Part shown: positions 16,800-25,784 of the stretch, in pieces
Position numbering within the stretch: position 1 is the stretch's first letter
Layout: each line of letters opens with the position of its first letter
From: Bacteroidota bacterium
Lineage (GTDB): Bacteria > Bacteroidota > Bacteroidia > Sphingobacteriales > Sphingobacteriaceae
Direction of reading: 5' to 3'
DNA: 64,000 nucleotides
Assembly: GCA_013288235.1 (NCBI GenBank)
Contig: JABDCF010000001.1
Span: forward strand, 1 to 64,000
Program-made: the position numbers and the translations under genes
Notes under the pieces: generated by a model
Told to the model about the DNA's origin: nothing
What the model saw: only the letters and a program-made list of their open reading frames with translations
Database searches by the model: none

Positions 16800-16944
16800 A
16801 TTAACACGAACATCTAAAGACAGGAATCTTTCTGTGTCGGACGCGTAATTTTGCGTCTCTATATTGTTACGGCGTATAACCTGAATTTATTGCAATCGAA
16901 AAAAGATAATCCCTATATTCGATAAAATAAATCATTTCCAAATC

Positions 16945-17793
16945 ATGAAATCCGTTAAATTTATATTGCCGTTGCTGCTTTGCACTTTTATTTTGGGTTT
17001 TACAACCATCAGCAATAAAGACCACTGGAAAGATTTATTTAACGGAAAAGACCTGAACGGCTGGGATACTTATATAGGTCCCGATCTGACTGATGGCGGC
17101 AAACCCATTACAGGTACACCCATCGGGCTAAACAACGACCCACGGCACGTATTCAGCATTGTAAACCAGGATGGCGAAAATATTATCCGGATTTCAGGTG
17201 AAAACTGGGGCGCCATATCTACCGAAAAGGCCTATGAAAACTACCATTTGCAGTTACAGTTTAAATGGGGTACACTTTTATGGGGACAAAAGAAGGGCAA
17301 AAAAATGGACAGCGGTGTTTTATACCACTCTGTCGGCCCGTATGGTGCTGATTACGGCGCATGGATGCGCTCGCAGGAGTTCCAGGTGGAGCAGGGTAAC
17401 TGCGGCGATTACTGGGGATGCGCCGGCGCAATGGCTGATATACCCGTAGTTAAACAGACTGACAGCACTTATATATACAGCGCGAAGGGAACGCTTACCA
17501 CATTCAGCGCCGCGAACAAAACCGGTCGGCATTGCATCAAACAGGGCGATACCGAAAATCCCACAGGCCAGTGGAACACCCTTGACCTGTATTGCCACGG
17601 CGATACCAGCATACAGGTTATGAATGGCAAAGTAATGATGGTATTATACCACAACAGCCAAATGGATAATGGCAAGGTATCCCCGCTGGCAAAAGGAAAA
17701 ATACAGATACAGTCAGAGGGTTCGGAAGTGTTTTACAAAGGGATAAAGATACAGGCGATAAACAAGCTCCCGACTGATTTAGTGAATCAATAG
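16945..17793 (+). CDS. 3-keto-disaccharide hydrolase (DUF1080)
   Basis: An exported 282-residue protein with a signal peptide (MKSVKFILPLLLCTFILGFTTIS) followed by the DUF1080 jelly-roll fold. Recognisable parts are WKDLFNGKDLNGWDTY, SGVLYHSVGPYG, MRSQEFQVEQGN, W.TLDLYCHGDTSIQVMNGKVMMV and GKIQIQSEGSEVFYKGIKI. Members hydrolyse 3-keto-glycosides in the periplasm. It stands alone here. The GMC oxidoreductase and ThuA genes at 50.4-53 kb belong to families commonly associated with the same 3-keto sugar chemistry. Confidence 0.85.
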   Translation: MKSVKFILPLLLCTFILGFTTISNKDHWKDLFNGKDLNGWDTYIGPDLTDGGKPITGTPIGLNNDPRHVFSIVNQDGENIIRISGENWGAISTEKAYENYHLQLQFKWGTLLWGQKKGKKMDSGVLYHSVGPYGADYGAWMRSQEFQVEQGNCGDYWGCAGAMADIPVVKQTDSTYIYSAKGTLTTFSAANKTGRHCIKQGDTENPTGQWNTLDLYCHGDTSIQVMNGKVMMVLYHNSQMDNGKVSPLAKGKIQIQSEGSEVFYKGIKIQAINKLPTDLVNQ

Positions 17794-17872
17794 TCAGCAA
17801 GCTTGTTTAAAGAATCCCGTTCCACAATGGCAATACTTTCCATTCGTAGAAATTCGAGTAATTCGTGCTTAT

Positions 17873-18823
17873 TTATTTCTTGAAATGCCCGATAATCAAA
17901 TTTGCCAGCTCCACTCCTATTCTTTCCTGCGCTTCATTGGTTGCTGCGCCGATATGCGGGGTCAATGAAATTTTTGGATGCGTAAGTAAATCAACCCTTG
18001 GCGTTGGTTCATTATCATAAACATCAAGCGCTGCAAAAGAAATTTTACCGCTGTCCAGGGCGGTAATCAACGCTTCTTCGTCTATCAAGCCGCCGCGTGA
18101 GCAGTTAACCACACCCGCGCCTTTTTTCATTTTCTCAAACTCGCTCGATCCTATGATCGGCTTATCAACAAATGGGGTGTGTATAGTGATGAAATCAGCT
18201 TGCGCGATGATCTCTTCCTGGGTTGCAGTTTTAACAGTTGCTTTAACTTTTATACCGCCACCTAATTCAAGTTCAACCTCGGGGTTAAAAGGAAAAAGGT
18301 CATAAGCCAAAACATCCATACCAATACCAATAGCCATTTTTGCAACTTCGCGGCCAATGCGGCCAAAGCCTAAAATACCTAATGTTTTACCGCCAAGTTC
18401 AACACCTTTAGCATAAGCCTTTTTAAGGTCGTTAAATTTTGTGCTGCCTTCAACAGGCATTTTTCGGTTGCTATCTTGCAAAAAGCGGACACCGGTAAAT
18501 AAATGCGCAAAAACAAGTTCGGCTACCGAGCGTGATGAAGATGCAGGCGTGTTATAAACCCCAATGCCTTTTTCTTTGGCATATTCCACGTCGATGTTAT
18601 CAACGCCTACGCCGCCCCGGCCTATCAATTTAAGGTTTGGGCACGCATCAATCAAAACCTGGCGTACTTTGGTGGCGCTGCGCACAGTAATGCCATCGTA
18701 GTTTTGCAGTTTAACAAGCAGTTCTTCCTGCGGTATATTGTTGGTATCAATTTCAAATCCGGCTGCTTCTAAAAGCGCTTTACCTGCCGGGTCAATTCCG
18801 TCGTTAGCTAATATTTTGATCAT
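17873..18823 (-). CDS. serA: D-3-phosphoglycerate dehydrogenase
   Basis: Catalyses the first step of serine synthesis, oxidising 3-phosphoglycerate to 3-phosphohydroxypyruvate with NAD. The 316-residue protein has the D-2-hydroxyacid dehydrogenase layout: LIGRGGVGVDNIDVEYA, the nucleotide loop GILGFGRIGREVAK (about 149-162), and catalytic Arg in NCSRGGLIDEEAL, Glu in DVYDNEPT and His in LTPHIGAATNEA. It lacks the C-terminal ACT domain that gives serine feedback in long forms. It is directly downstream of serC on the same strand, separated by a repeat, so the two probably form an operon. Confidence 0.92.
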   Translation of the reverse strand: MIKILANDGIDPAGKALLEAAGFEIDTNNIPQEELLVKLQNYDGITVRSATKVRQVLIDACPNLKLIGRGGVGVDNIDVEYAKEKGIGVYNTPASSSRSVAELVFAHLFTGVRFLQDSNRKMPVEGSTKFNDLKKAYAKGVELGGKTLGILGFGRIGREVAKMAIGIGMDVLAYDLFPFNPEVELELGGGIKVKATVKTATQEEIIAQADFITIHTPFVDKPIIGSSEFEKMKKGAGVVNCSRGGLIDEEALITALDSGKISFAALDVYDNEPTPRVDLLTHPKISLTPHIGAATNEAQERIGVELANLIIGHFKK

Positions 18824-18825
18824 CT

Positions 18826-18911
18826 TTAAGTTGATTAAGTTGGATTGAGTTGATTAGGTTGATTAAGTTAGCCGTGAAACCATTCACTAAATCAACTTAA
18901 TCAACCAATCA
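18826..18911. repeat. GTTGATTAAGTTGA word repeat, serC-serA spacer
   Basis: Repeated TTGATTAAGTTG/TTGATTAGGTTG words on one side are mirrored by AATCAACTTAATCAACC on the other. The spacer is thus one imperfect hairpin. The same family occupies 51195-51288. Confidence 0.65.
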
Positions 18912-18913
18912 AC

Positions 18914-19981
18914 CTACTTATTTTTTTCGTGAAATTCCTGCATCGCATCTATCAGTACATATACACTGGTAATAGGCAATGCATTATAAATTGATGCCCT
19001 GAAACCGCCTACGCTCCTGTGGCCTTTAATGCCAACTATGCCTTTATCTTCGGCCAATTTCAGGAATGGTTTTTCGTGTTCCGGGTTTTCCATTACAAAG
19101 CAAACATTCATGTGCGAACGGTCTTCAACTGCGCATACGCCTTTAAATAAAGGATTACGGTCAATTTCTTCGTATAAAACCCTTGCTTTGGCAATGTTTT
19201 CTTTTTCAATTTCTCCAACCCCGCCTTTTGATTTCAGCCAGTTTAGTGTAAGCATGGAAACATATATGGCAAAACATGGCGGCGTATTATACATAGAGCC
19301 GCCTTCAATTTGTGTTTGATAATTAAACATAGCCGGTATTTTACGGCCTGTTTTGCCTAAAATATCGTCCTTTACAATAACAAGCGTAACCCCTGCCGGA
19401 CCCATGTTTTTTTGCGCCCCTGCATAGATCAAACCAAAGTCGGCCACATTTATTTTACGGCTGAATATATCCGACGACATATCGCAAACCATTGGAATGG
19501 GCGATTTTGGAAAGCTTTGCGATTGCGTACCGTATATGGTATTGTTTGATGTGATGTGGAAATACGCCGCATCAGCCGGTATTTCAAAACCCTTAGGCAC
19601 ATAAGTAAAATTGCTTTCCTTAGAAGTAGCTACAACTACAGTTTCGCCAAAGTATTTTGCTTCTTTTATTGCCTTGTTGGCCCATACGCCTGTTTCCAGG
19701 TAAGCTGCTTTGCCGCCTTCAGGTAATAAGTTATAAGGGGCTAATGCAAACTGCGTGCTGGCACCACCTTGCAGAAACAATACCGAATAACCTTCCGGAA
19801 CTTCCAGTAATTCTTTTACCAGCCTTACCGCTTCATCCAAAACGCTTTCAAACTCAGGCGAACGGTGCGAGATTTCTAAAATTGAAAGTCCTGTTCCTCC
19901 AAAATCGATAACGCCCGCCGCAGCTTGTTTTAAAACTTCGTGGGGTAAAATGCCTGGTCCGGCGCCAAAATTGTGTTTCAT
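18914..19981 (-). CDS. serC: phosphoserine aminotransferase
   Basis: PLP enzyme of serine synthesis that transfers an amino group from glutamate to 3-phosphohydroxypyruvate. The 355-residue protein begins with the family signature [13 protein letters not shown] and continues with EISHRSPEF and LFLQGGAST. The PLP lysine is in [15 protein letters not shown], and [16 protein letters not shown] lies near the C-terminus. Length and motifs are normal. It is upstream of serA in the same orientation. Confidence 0.93.
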   Translation of the reverse strand: MKHNFGAGPGILPHEVLKQAAAGVIDFGGTGLSILEISHRSPEFESVLDEAVRLVKELLEVPEGYSVLFLQGGASTQFALAPYNLLPEGGKAAYLETGVWANKAIKEAKYFGETVVVATSKESNFTYVPKGFEIPADAAYFHITSNNTIYGTQSQSFPKSPIPMVCDMSSDIFSRKINVADFGLIYAGAQKNMGPAGVTLVIVKDDILGKTGRKIPAMFNYQTQIEGGSMYNTPPCFAIYVSMLTLNWLKSKGGVGEIEKENIAKARVLYEEIDRNPLFKGVCAVEDRSHMNVCFVMENPEHEKPFLKLAEDKGIVGIKGHRSVGGFRASIYNALPITSVYVLIDAMQEFHEKNK

Positions 19982-20173
19982 TTTATGTTATAATTGGTAT
20001 GTTGAATAATTTACAAATTAACAACTTCATACTTTGACGGGCCGAAGTTAATTAATTTGACAATGTTTATAGAGATTATTTGCTTTTTTTGAAAAATTGT
20101 ACAATTAACAGACAAATCTGCCTTATAATTTAAAATATTAAAAAAATCAGGGTGTTTTATTGTCAGGCTTATA

Positions 20174-20845
20174 TTATAATTTCGGTTTACCCGGATTTTT
20201 TAAATAAGCAATTGCCGCCGATGGATCGGCCGCCGAAAAAACCGAGTTGCCTGCAACCAGCACATTGGCGCCTGCCTCAACCAGTTTTATTATATTGTAT
20301 TCGTCGACTCCGCCATCCACTTCTATAAACAACTTAGGGTTATGTTTATTGCTTAACTCCTTGATATCCTTTAACTTTTTATAAGTATGCTCAATAAATT
20401 TTTGTCCGCCAAAGCCGGGATTAACCGACATGATCAAGACCTGGTCAAGATCGGCAATAATATCTTCCAGCAGTGCCACCGGCGTGTGCGGGTTAAGCGC
20501 CACAGAAGCACGGCAGCCCAGCTCTTTTATATATTGAACGGTACGGTGCAAATTTGGGCACACCTCGTAGTGAACAGTTATCCCGGAAGCGCCTGCATCG
20601 GCAAACTCCTTTAAATACCTGTCTGGCTCAACAATCATTAAATGTACATCCAAAGGCTTTTTGGCATGTTTTTTCACCGCCTTCATTACCGGGAACCCAA
20701 AAGAGATATTGGGTACAAAAACACCATCCATAATGTCAACATGTATCCAGTCGGCTTCGCTGCTGTTTATCAGTTCGATATCGCGCTGTAAATTGGCAAA
20801 ATCGGCCGCTAAAATAGATGGGGCTATGAGGTGGTTGTTCATCAC
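20174..20845 (-). CDS. rpe: ribulose-phosphate 3-epimerase
   Basis: Interconverts ribulose 5-phosphate and xylulose 5-phosphate in the pentose phosphate pathway. The 223-residue (beta/alpha)8 protein shows the family motifs APSILAADFANL, WIHVDIMDGVFVPN, PLDVHLMIVEP, MSVNPGFGGQKF and IEVDGGV, including the metal-binding His and Asp residues. No unusual feature. It is apparently monocistronic and lies upstream of serC by about 190 AT-rich bases. Confidence 0.94.
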   Translation of the reverse strand: MMNNHLIAPSILAADFANLQRDIELINSSEADWIHVDIMDGVFVPNISFGFPVMKAVKKHAKKPLDVHLMIVEPDRYLKEFADAGASGITVHYEVCPNLHRTVQYIKELGCRASVALNPHTPVALLEDIIADLDQVLIMSVNPGFGGQKFIEHTYKKLKDIKELSNKHNPKLFIEVDGGVDEYNIIKLVEAGANVLVAGNSVFSAADPSAAIAYLKNPGKPKL

Positions 20846-20935
20846 GCAAATGTAGCAATTAGCGGTAAGAGATTGGGGGTTCGCTGAAGTTTTTTTAACC
20901 TCGGCTCCGGGGTCCGGGAAGAAAAAAAATGGTTA

Positions 20936-20968
20936 AACCTTACGAAGTTTTTAAAACTCCGTAAGGTT
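20936..20968. terminator. palindrome AACCTTACGAAGTTT...CTCCGTAAGGTT
   Basis: Near-perfect inverted repeat just past the stop of the TPR gene. It is flanked on the plus-strand left by A8, which is T8 in the direction of transcription. The inner ACGAAGTTT/AAACT resembles the hairpin at 9698-9733. Confidence 0.55.
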
Positions 20969-20976
20969 GTCTTGCA

Positions 20977-21498
20977 TTAACCAGTAAAGTGATATTGATA
21001 AATATTTGACCGCAGACTTTTTAGCTTCACACGTTCCAAACTTTCCTCAATCTGGTCTTTTTGGTCTTTACAGGTTACTTCCAAAAACGCTTTCCGATAA
21101 GCATCCAAAGCCTTTGTCCAGTTTCTTCCTTTTTCGTAAAATAGACCCTGTAACTCAAATATATCGGCGGCATCTACCCCCGGCGTACTTAAAGCTTTTT
21201 CAGCAATAATGTTTACCTGTTTTTCCATATTCAGAAAAACAACCAGGCTTAGGTAATAGAAATAATTATCAGGGAAAGTTGGCTCCAACTCCATACAAGC
21301 TTTGAAATGATAGCCGGCCGTCTGGTAATCCTTCAACTCATAATAATATATTTTCCCAAGTTGGAAATGCGCCCTTGCATAAAATGGGTCGTTATTAACA
21401 ATCTCGTTCAACAATTGTAAGCCTTTTGGCGTCTCACCGTAACTCACTTCTTCAATAGCCTGTAAATACTTTTCTTCAATGGTATAATATGTGTCCAT
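20977..21498 (-). CDS. tetratricopeptide-repeat protein
   Basis: A 173-residue helical protein with about three to four TPR-like units, for example GLQLLNEIVNNDPFYARAHFQLGKIYYYELKDYQTAGYHFKACMELEP and ADIFELQGLFYEKGRNWTKALDAYRKAF. There is no signal peptide or membrane segment, so it is probably a cytoplasmic scaffold or adaptor. The partner is unknown. It ends at a strong hairpin and appears monocistronic. Confidence 0.75.
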   Translation of the reverse strand: MDTYYTIEEKYLQAIEEVSYGETPKGLQLLNEIVNNDPFYARAHFQLGKIYYYELKDYQTAGYHFKACMELEPTFPDNYFYYLSLVVFLNMEKQVNIIAEKALSTPGVDAADIFELQGLFYEKGRNWTKALDAYRKAFLEVTCKDQKDQIEESLERVKLKSLRSNIYQYHFTG

Positions 21499-21702
21499 AA
21501 AATTTTAATAATAGGTTGGATTTACCGATAGATAAACCTTAATTCAATAAAAACATTAATTGTATTTCCCCTTAACAGGGCTTATGAAGAGTACTACACA
21601 GATGCATGCCTCTTCTGCAGCGTGCCCATGGGCCGCTTTGAGTGTTGTTTGCAGAAGTAATTAAGACGTAGCATTGCTTTAATTTTTTGCGAAGATAATA
21701 AA

Positions 21703-21786
21703 AAAGATTTCACAGATTAAAGAAGATTTCACAGATTGATAAAAATATAATCGGTGCAATCATTCTCAATAATCTGTGAAATCCCA
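21703..21786. repeat. GATTTCACAGATT word repeat
   Basis: AAAGATTTCACAGATTAAAGAAGATTTCACAGATTG is followed about 40 bases later by AATAATCTGTGAAATCCC, its reverse complement. The element forms a hairpin ending at the stop of the ABC ATPase gene. Confidence 0.6.
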
Positions 21787-21787
21787 G

Positions 21788-22537
21788 CTAACCAAACCAC
21801 TCAAACAGATCATTCTGTTTCAGCGCCGCTTTTTTGCCAGCATCCAGGTCTTTCTTAACCAACCCCTCTCCCATCAACATTATGCGGTTACCGTAATTAA
21901 AGGCGTCCTTTAAATTATGGGTTATGAGTATGGAGGTTAGCCTGTAATCTTTTATCAACTCTTCGGCAGTGCGCATTACTATTTCAGCAGACCGCGGATC
22001 AAGGGCCGCTGTTGGTTCATCCAGCAACAAAACTTTGCAGCTGCCCATAACGCTCATCAGCAAGGTTAAGGCTTGCCGCTGGCCACCGGATAAAGTGCCC
22101 ATCTGCTGTTCTATTTTATTTTCGAGGCCCATGCCGAGGGTAGATATTTTTTCTTTTACCTGGTTTTTAAAGGTGTCGTTTATGCCGATGGTTAATCCTT
22201 TTGGTTTGGTGCGGATGGCAGCCAGCCTAAAATTGTCCAGTATACTAAGCTCAGAAGCCGTTCCGCTCATCGGGTTTTGAAAAACGCGGGCAATCCATTG
22301 GCTGCGTTTGTAATCAGGCAGTTTGGTTACATTTTGACCATCTATCTTAATACTCCCGGTCCCCGGAAAAACGCTGCCCGCTATCATATCCAGCAAAGTT
22401 GTTTTCCCGGAGCCATTACTGCCGACGATCACCAAAAACTCCGCTGTTTTTATATGCAGGTCAATTCCGTTAACAGCATTCACCTGGTTGGGCTTGCCTG
22501 CGTTGAAGATTTTGTAAACGTGATCGATTTGGATCAT
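21788..22537 (-). CDS. ABC transporter ATP-binding protein
   Basis: Energy-coupling subunit of the importer encoded by this three-gene operon. Visible motifs: Walker A GSNGSGKTT (about 38-46), Q-loop RVFQNP, signature LSGGQRQ, Walker B VLLLDEPTAALD, and H-loop ILITHNLKD. The 249-residue length is normal. It follows the permease by 12 bases. The system resembles TrpXYZ-type importers that pair an ABC_sub_bind lipoprotein with a branched-chain-type permease; the substrate cannot be read from sequence. Confidence 0.87.
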   Translation of the reverse strand: MIQIDHVYKIFNAGKPNQVNAVNGIDLHIKTAEFLVIVGSNGSGKTTLLDMIAGSVFPGTGSIKIDGQNVTKLPDYKRSQWIARVFQNPMSGTASELSILDNFRLAAIRTKPKGLTIGINDTFKNQVKEKISTLGMGLENKIEQQMGTLSGGQRQALTLLMSVMGSCKVLLLDEPTAALDPRSAEIVMRTAEELIKDYRLTSILITHNLKDAFNYGNRIMLMGEGLVKKDLDAGKKAALKQNDLFEWFG

Positions 22538-22549
22538 TTTAAATTCGGA

Positions 22550-23419
22550 TTATTTTGCAGTTCGGAAGGAAATACGGGGTAAACTCACAATTAACAACAC
22601 AAAAACGGCTGTTACTGCTTTAAGATAAATTGGGTTGACCCCGATATCTAAGGTTACAGCGAGTACAAATTGAAATATTATTGCGCCGCCGAGCACTAAT
22701 AACAAACTTAGCCACACAGAAGTAAGGCGCAACCAATTGATAAATGTTTCGGCAATTATTACAGAGCCCAGCCCAATTATTACCACTCCTATTCCCATGC
22801 TAATGTCAGTATAACCTTGCTGTTGACTTATAAGATAACCACTTATGGCCGTTAACGCATTGGCGATTGCAAGACCGGTTATTTTCATTCGGTCGGTATT
22901 AACACCAAGGGCACGGATCATAGTTTCGCTATTGCCGGTTGCGCGCATAGCTAAGCCAAAATCGGTTTTAAGAAGATACCCGATAATAATCGTGATGACA
23001 CTTATAAAAATCAACAATATCCAAAATGTGTTATTATTAGGATCTGGACTGATGTTGATTATATTAAACAAGGTGGAAACATTGATCAAAGGCAAATTAG
23101 ATCGTCCCATCAAAGCTAAATAAACAGAGTAAAGTGCCGTCATCACCAATATTCCTGCTAAAAGGGCGTTGATCTTTAACTTTGTATGGATCAACCCGGT
23201 TAGCGCCCCTGCGGTTGCGCCGGCAATGGCGACCGCTGGTAACGTAAAGTAAATTGGCTGATGATGAGTGAGAAATATAGCCGTAACAACCGCCCCCAGC
23301 GTATAACTGCCATCCGTTGTAATGTCGGGTATATTAAATATTTTCATGGAAATATAAATTCCAAGGGCAACCCCCGAAAAGCATAACCCTTGTAATAATG
23401 CGGTGAGGTAAAAATCCAT
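22550..23419 (-). CDS. ABC transporter permease
   Basis: A 289-residue inner membrane protein with about eight hydrophobic segments, of the branched-chain amino acid/BPD_transp_2 permease type (FNIPDITTDGSYTLGAVVTAIFL near the start, then AMRATGNSETMIRALGVNTDRMKITGLAIANALTAISGYLISQQQGYTDISMG). The EAA-like loop contacts the ATPase. It starts immediately after the substrate-binding lipoprotein gene stop and precedes the ATPase gene, so this is one transport operon. Confidence 0.86.
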   Translation of the reverse strand: MDFYLTALLQGLCFSGVALGIYISMKIFNIPDITTDGSYTLGAVVTAIFLTHHQPIYFTLPAVAIAGATAGALTGLIHTKLKINALLAGILVMTALYSVYLALMGRSNLPLINVSTLFNIINISPDPNNNTFWILLIFISVITIIIGYLLKTDFGLAMRATGNSETMIRALGVNTDRMKITGLAIANALTAISGYLISQQQGYTDISMGIGVVIIGLGSVIIAETFINWLRLTSVWLSLLLVLGGAIIFQFVLAVTLDIGVNPIYLKAVTAVFVLLIVSLPRISFRTAK

Positions 23420-24391
23420 TTACTTAACGGCTTCGAAATTTGAAGGAACAGATATGTTATATTTTTTTGCGGCAGCCGGATTGTAAACCCTTTTCCTAAC
23501 TTTTACCAACTCGGGTTGCAGCCCGGCTGTTGAATGCGTTTTTAAAAATTGGGCTGCTTGTTCTCCCGACTGGTACCCCCATTGATAAATATCCGCGCCA
23601 AATGCGGCAACCGCCCCGCGTTGCACCAAACCTGCCTCACTGGTAAATATTGGCACATTTTTTCGGTCGCAGTTTTTCAATATGGTTTCAAAAGCCGTAA
23701 ATACAGTATTATCAGGATTTGCAAAAAAAGCGTCGATACCTTTACCGAGTAATGATTGTGTTACTAATTGGGCATCCGCCGAAGAATTTAACGGAAGCGC
23801 GATTAGCGTTATATTTAATTTAGCTGCCAATGTATCAATGCGGTTTTTAGCAAGGATTGATTGCGGCTCCGATTCGTTATAAATCATCCCAACAATTAAT
23901 TTACCTGCTTTTGGCTTTAAAAATTTGGGGATATTTGAAAAAGACGTATCAATATAATTCAAATCCTCAACAGTCCCGAATAAATTAGCCGGGCCCTTGC
24001 CACTGGCATCTTCCAGGCCCATCAGCTTTACAGTTGGTGATACCGTTACAAAAATGGGGATGGTTTTTGTTTTCTGCGCTGCGGCGATAGACGAAACTGT
24101 TGGGCAGGTAGCGATCAGGTCAACCTTTTCAGAAATATAGTAATTTACAATTTGTGTTAATGTAAGGGGACTCCCCTGTGCGTTGCGGTATTGAATTACT
24201 ATATTTTTATTGTCCTCGCTAAAGCCATTTTTCTTTAATGCATCAACAAAACCCGTACGCGCAGGGGCAAGCGAGGCATCTTCAAAGGCATCAACAAAAC
24301 CTACAACTGGTACATTACTTTTAGTACCCGAATGACAGGAGGCAATAATGACGATAAGAATAAAAGGGGCAAAGAATTTAAGCAGCTTCAT
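23420..24391 (-). CDS. ABC transporter substrate-binding lipoprotein
   Basis: A 323-residue lipoprotein with the lipobox IIASC (Cys19). The family looks like ABC_sub_bind (PF04392): VPVVGFVDAFEDASLAPARTGFVDALKKNGF, then LTQIVNYYISEKVDLIATCPTVSSIAAAQKTKTIPIFVTVSP and FTSEAGLVQRGAVAAFGADIYQWGYQSGEQAAQFL. It is the first gene of the importer operon, transcribed away from the aminotransferase gene. In Gram-negative cells it would capture ligand in the periplasm. Known relatives bind tryptophan or other small molecules; the ligand here is unknown. Confidence 0.84.
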   Translation of the reverse strand: MKLLKFFAPFILIVIIASCHSGTKSNVPVVGFVDAFEDASLAPARTGFVDALKKNGFSEDNKNIVIQYRNAQGSPLTLTQIVNYYISEKVDLIATCPTVSSIAAAQKTKTIPIFVTVSPTVKLMGLEDASGKGPANLFGTVEDLNYIDTSFSNIPKFLKPKAGKLIVGMIYNESEPQSILAKNRIDTLAAKLNITLIALPLNSSADAQLVTQSLLGKGIDAFFANPDNTVFTAFETILKNCDRKNVPIFTSEAGLVQRGAVAAFGADIYQWGYQSGEQAAQFLKTHSTAGLQPELVKVRKRVYNPAAAKKYNISVPSNFEAVK

Positions 24392-24408
24392 GCCACTAAG
24401 GTAAATAA

Positions 24409-24532
24409 ATGAGGTTAAAGGTGAAAGGCAAAAGGCGAAAGGTTTTAGCGTTTCTCATTCTCGCCCTTAATCTTTTACCTTTCACCCTTAACCTTTTACC
24501 TTTCGCCTTCACCCTTTTCGCCTTTTTTTGAG
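24409..24532. repeat. GGTGAAAGGCAAAAGGCGAAAGG word hairpin
   Basis: A purine-rich strand of repeated GAAAGG/AAAAGG words is followed by its pyrimidine-rich complement (CTTTTACCTTTCACCC, CCTTTCGCC). It fills the divergent spacer between the ABC importer and aminotransferase genes. Confidence 0.6.
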
Positions 24533-24547
24533 TAATTTAGCCCCTGC

Positions 24548-25693
24548 ATGACACCAATAATTTCAAAATTACCCCAAACAGGAACTACTATATTTACTTT
24601 AATGTCGGCTTTGGCGGCAGAGGTTGGCGCAATAAATTTGTCACAGGGTTTCCCGGATTTTAACACCTCACCGGAGCTTATCAAGCTGGTAAACAACGCC
24701 ATGAAGAATGGCCATAACCAATACGCCCCCATGCCTGGTGTGTTAGCTTTGCGCGAGCAGATAGCCCAAAAAACAGAAAAACTTTACGGTGCAGTATATA
24801 ACCCGGACACCGAAATAACTATTACAGCAGGGGGAACGCAGGCCATATTTACTGCTATAACCGCAGTAATAAACCCAAACGATGAAGTAATTATTTTTGA
24901 GCCTGCCTTTGATTGTTATGCCCCTGCTATAAAACTGATGGGTGGCATTGTAAAATCGATGGAGCTGGAGCCGCCGGATTACCGTATAGCCTGGGATATG
25001 GTTAAAAGGCTCATCAATAGTAAAACAAGGATGATTATCCTTAACTCGCCGCAGAACCCAACAGCTACTATTTTGCACAAGGAAGATATTGATGAACTAT
25101 GCGCGATAGTAAAAAACCAGGATATATTAATATTGAGCGATGAGGTTTACGAACATTTGATATATGATGGCGAAACGCACCAGAGCATGGCCCGTTATGC
25201 CGAATTGCAGCAGCGCAGTTTTATTGTGGCCTCGTTCGGCAAGCCGTTTCATGCAACCGGCTGGAAGGTTGGTTATTGTATGGCGCCCGCTTTTTTAATG
25301 CAGGAATTCAGGAAAATTCACCAGTTTTTAGTGTTCAGTGTTAACGCCCCAATACAGTATGCAATAGCCGAATATTTGAAGAATGAGAACACATATTTAG
25401 GCTTGCCGGAATTTTTCCAACAAAAGCGCGATTATTTTCGTAAAGGACTGGAACAAAGTAGATTCGAGTTGCTGCCTTGCTATGGTTCTTACTTTCAATC
25501 GGTAACTTTTAACAACATAACTGATGAGAAAGACAGTGACTTTGCATTACGTTTAACAAAGGAGATCGGGGTGGCTTCTATACCCACTTCTGCGTTTTAT
25601 ACAAAGGGTACCGACCACCATGTTTTACGTTTTTGTTTTGCCAAAAGGCAAGAAACGCTCGATAAAGCCGTTGAAAGATTGATAAAGGTCTAA
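24548..25693 (+). CDS. methionine/glutamine aminotransferase, YbdL-like
   Basis: A class I PLP aminotransferase of 381 residues. Family marks: AINLSQGFPDFNTSPEL, NQYAPMPGVLALREQIA, the ITAGGTQAIF loop, NSPQNPTATI, LSDEVYEHLIYDG, the PLP lysine in SFGKPFHATGWKVGY, and the terminal LRFCFAKRQETL. It is closest in style to E. coli YbdL, which transaminates 2-oxo-4-methylthiobutyrate to methionine. The next gene, 91 bases downstream, is an omega-amidase, which supports glutamine as the amino donor: the amidase would remove the 2-oxoglutaramate formed and pull the reaction forward. Confidence 0.85.
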   Translation: MTPIISKLPQTGTTIFTLMSALAAEVGAINLSQGFPDFNTSPELIKLVNNAMKNGHNQYAPMPGVLALREQIAQKTEKLYGAVYNPDTEITITAGGTQAIFTAITAVINPNDEVIIFEPAFDCYAPAIKLMGGIVKSMELEPPDYRIAWDMVKRLINSKTRMIILNSPQNPTATILHKEDIDELCAIVKNQDILILSDEVYEHLIYDGETHQSMARYAELQQRSFIVASFGKPFHATGWKVGYCMAPAFLMQEFRKIHQFLVFSVNAPIQYAIAEYLKNENTYLGLPEFFQQKRDYFRKGLEQSRFELLPCYGSYFQSVTFNNITDEKDSDFALRLTKEIGVASIPTSAFYTKGTDHHVLRFCFAKRQETLDKAVERLIKV

Positions 25694-25695
25694 AT

Positions 25696-25775
25696 AGTCG
25701 ATGGTCAATAGTCCATAGATCATGACTGACTATTTTTACCCATTAGCAAATACCATGGACTATTAACTATGGACT
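25696..25775. repeat. GTCCATAGTC-type word hairpin
   Basis: GTCGATGGTCAATAGTCCATAG is mirrored by CCATGGACTATTAACTATGGAC, filling the aminotransferase to omega-amidase spacer. Confidence 0.6.
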
Positions 25776-25784
25776 AAAACAACT

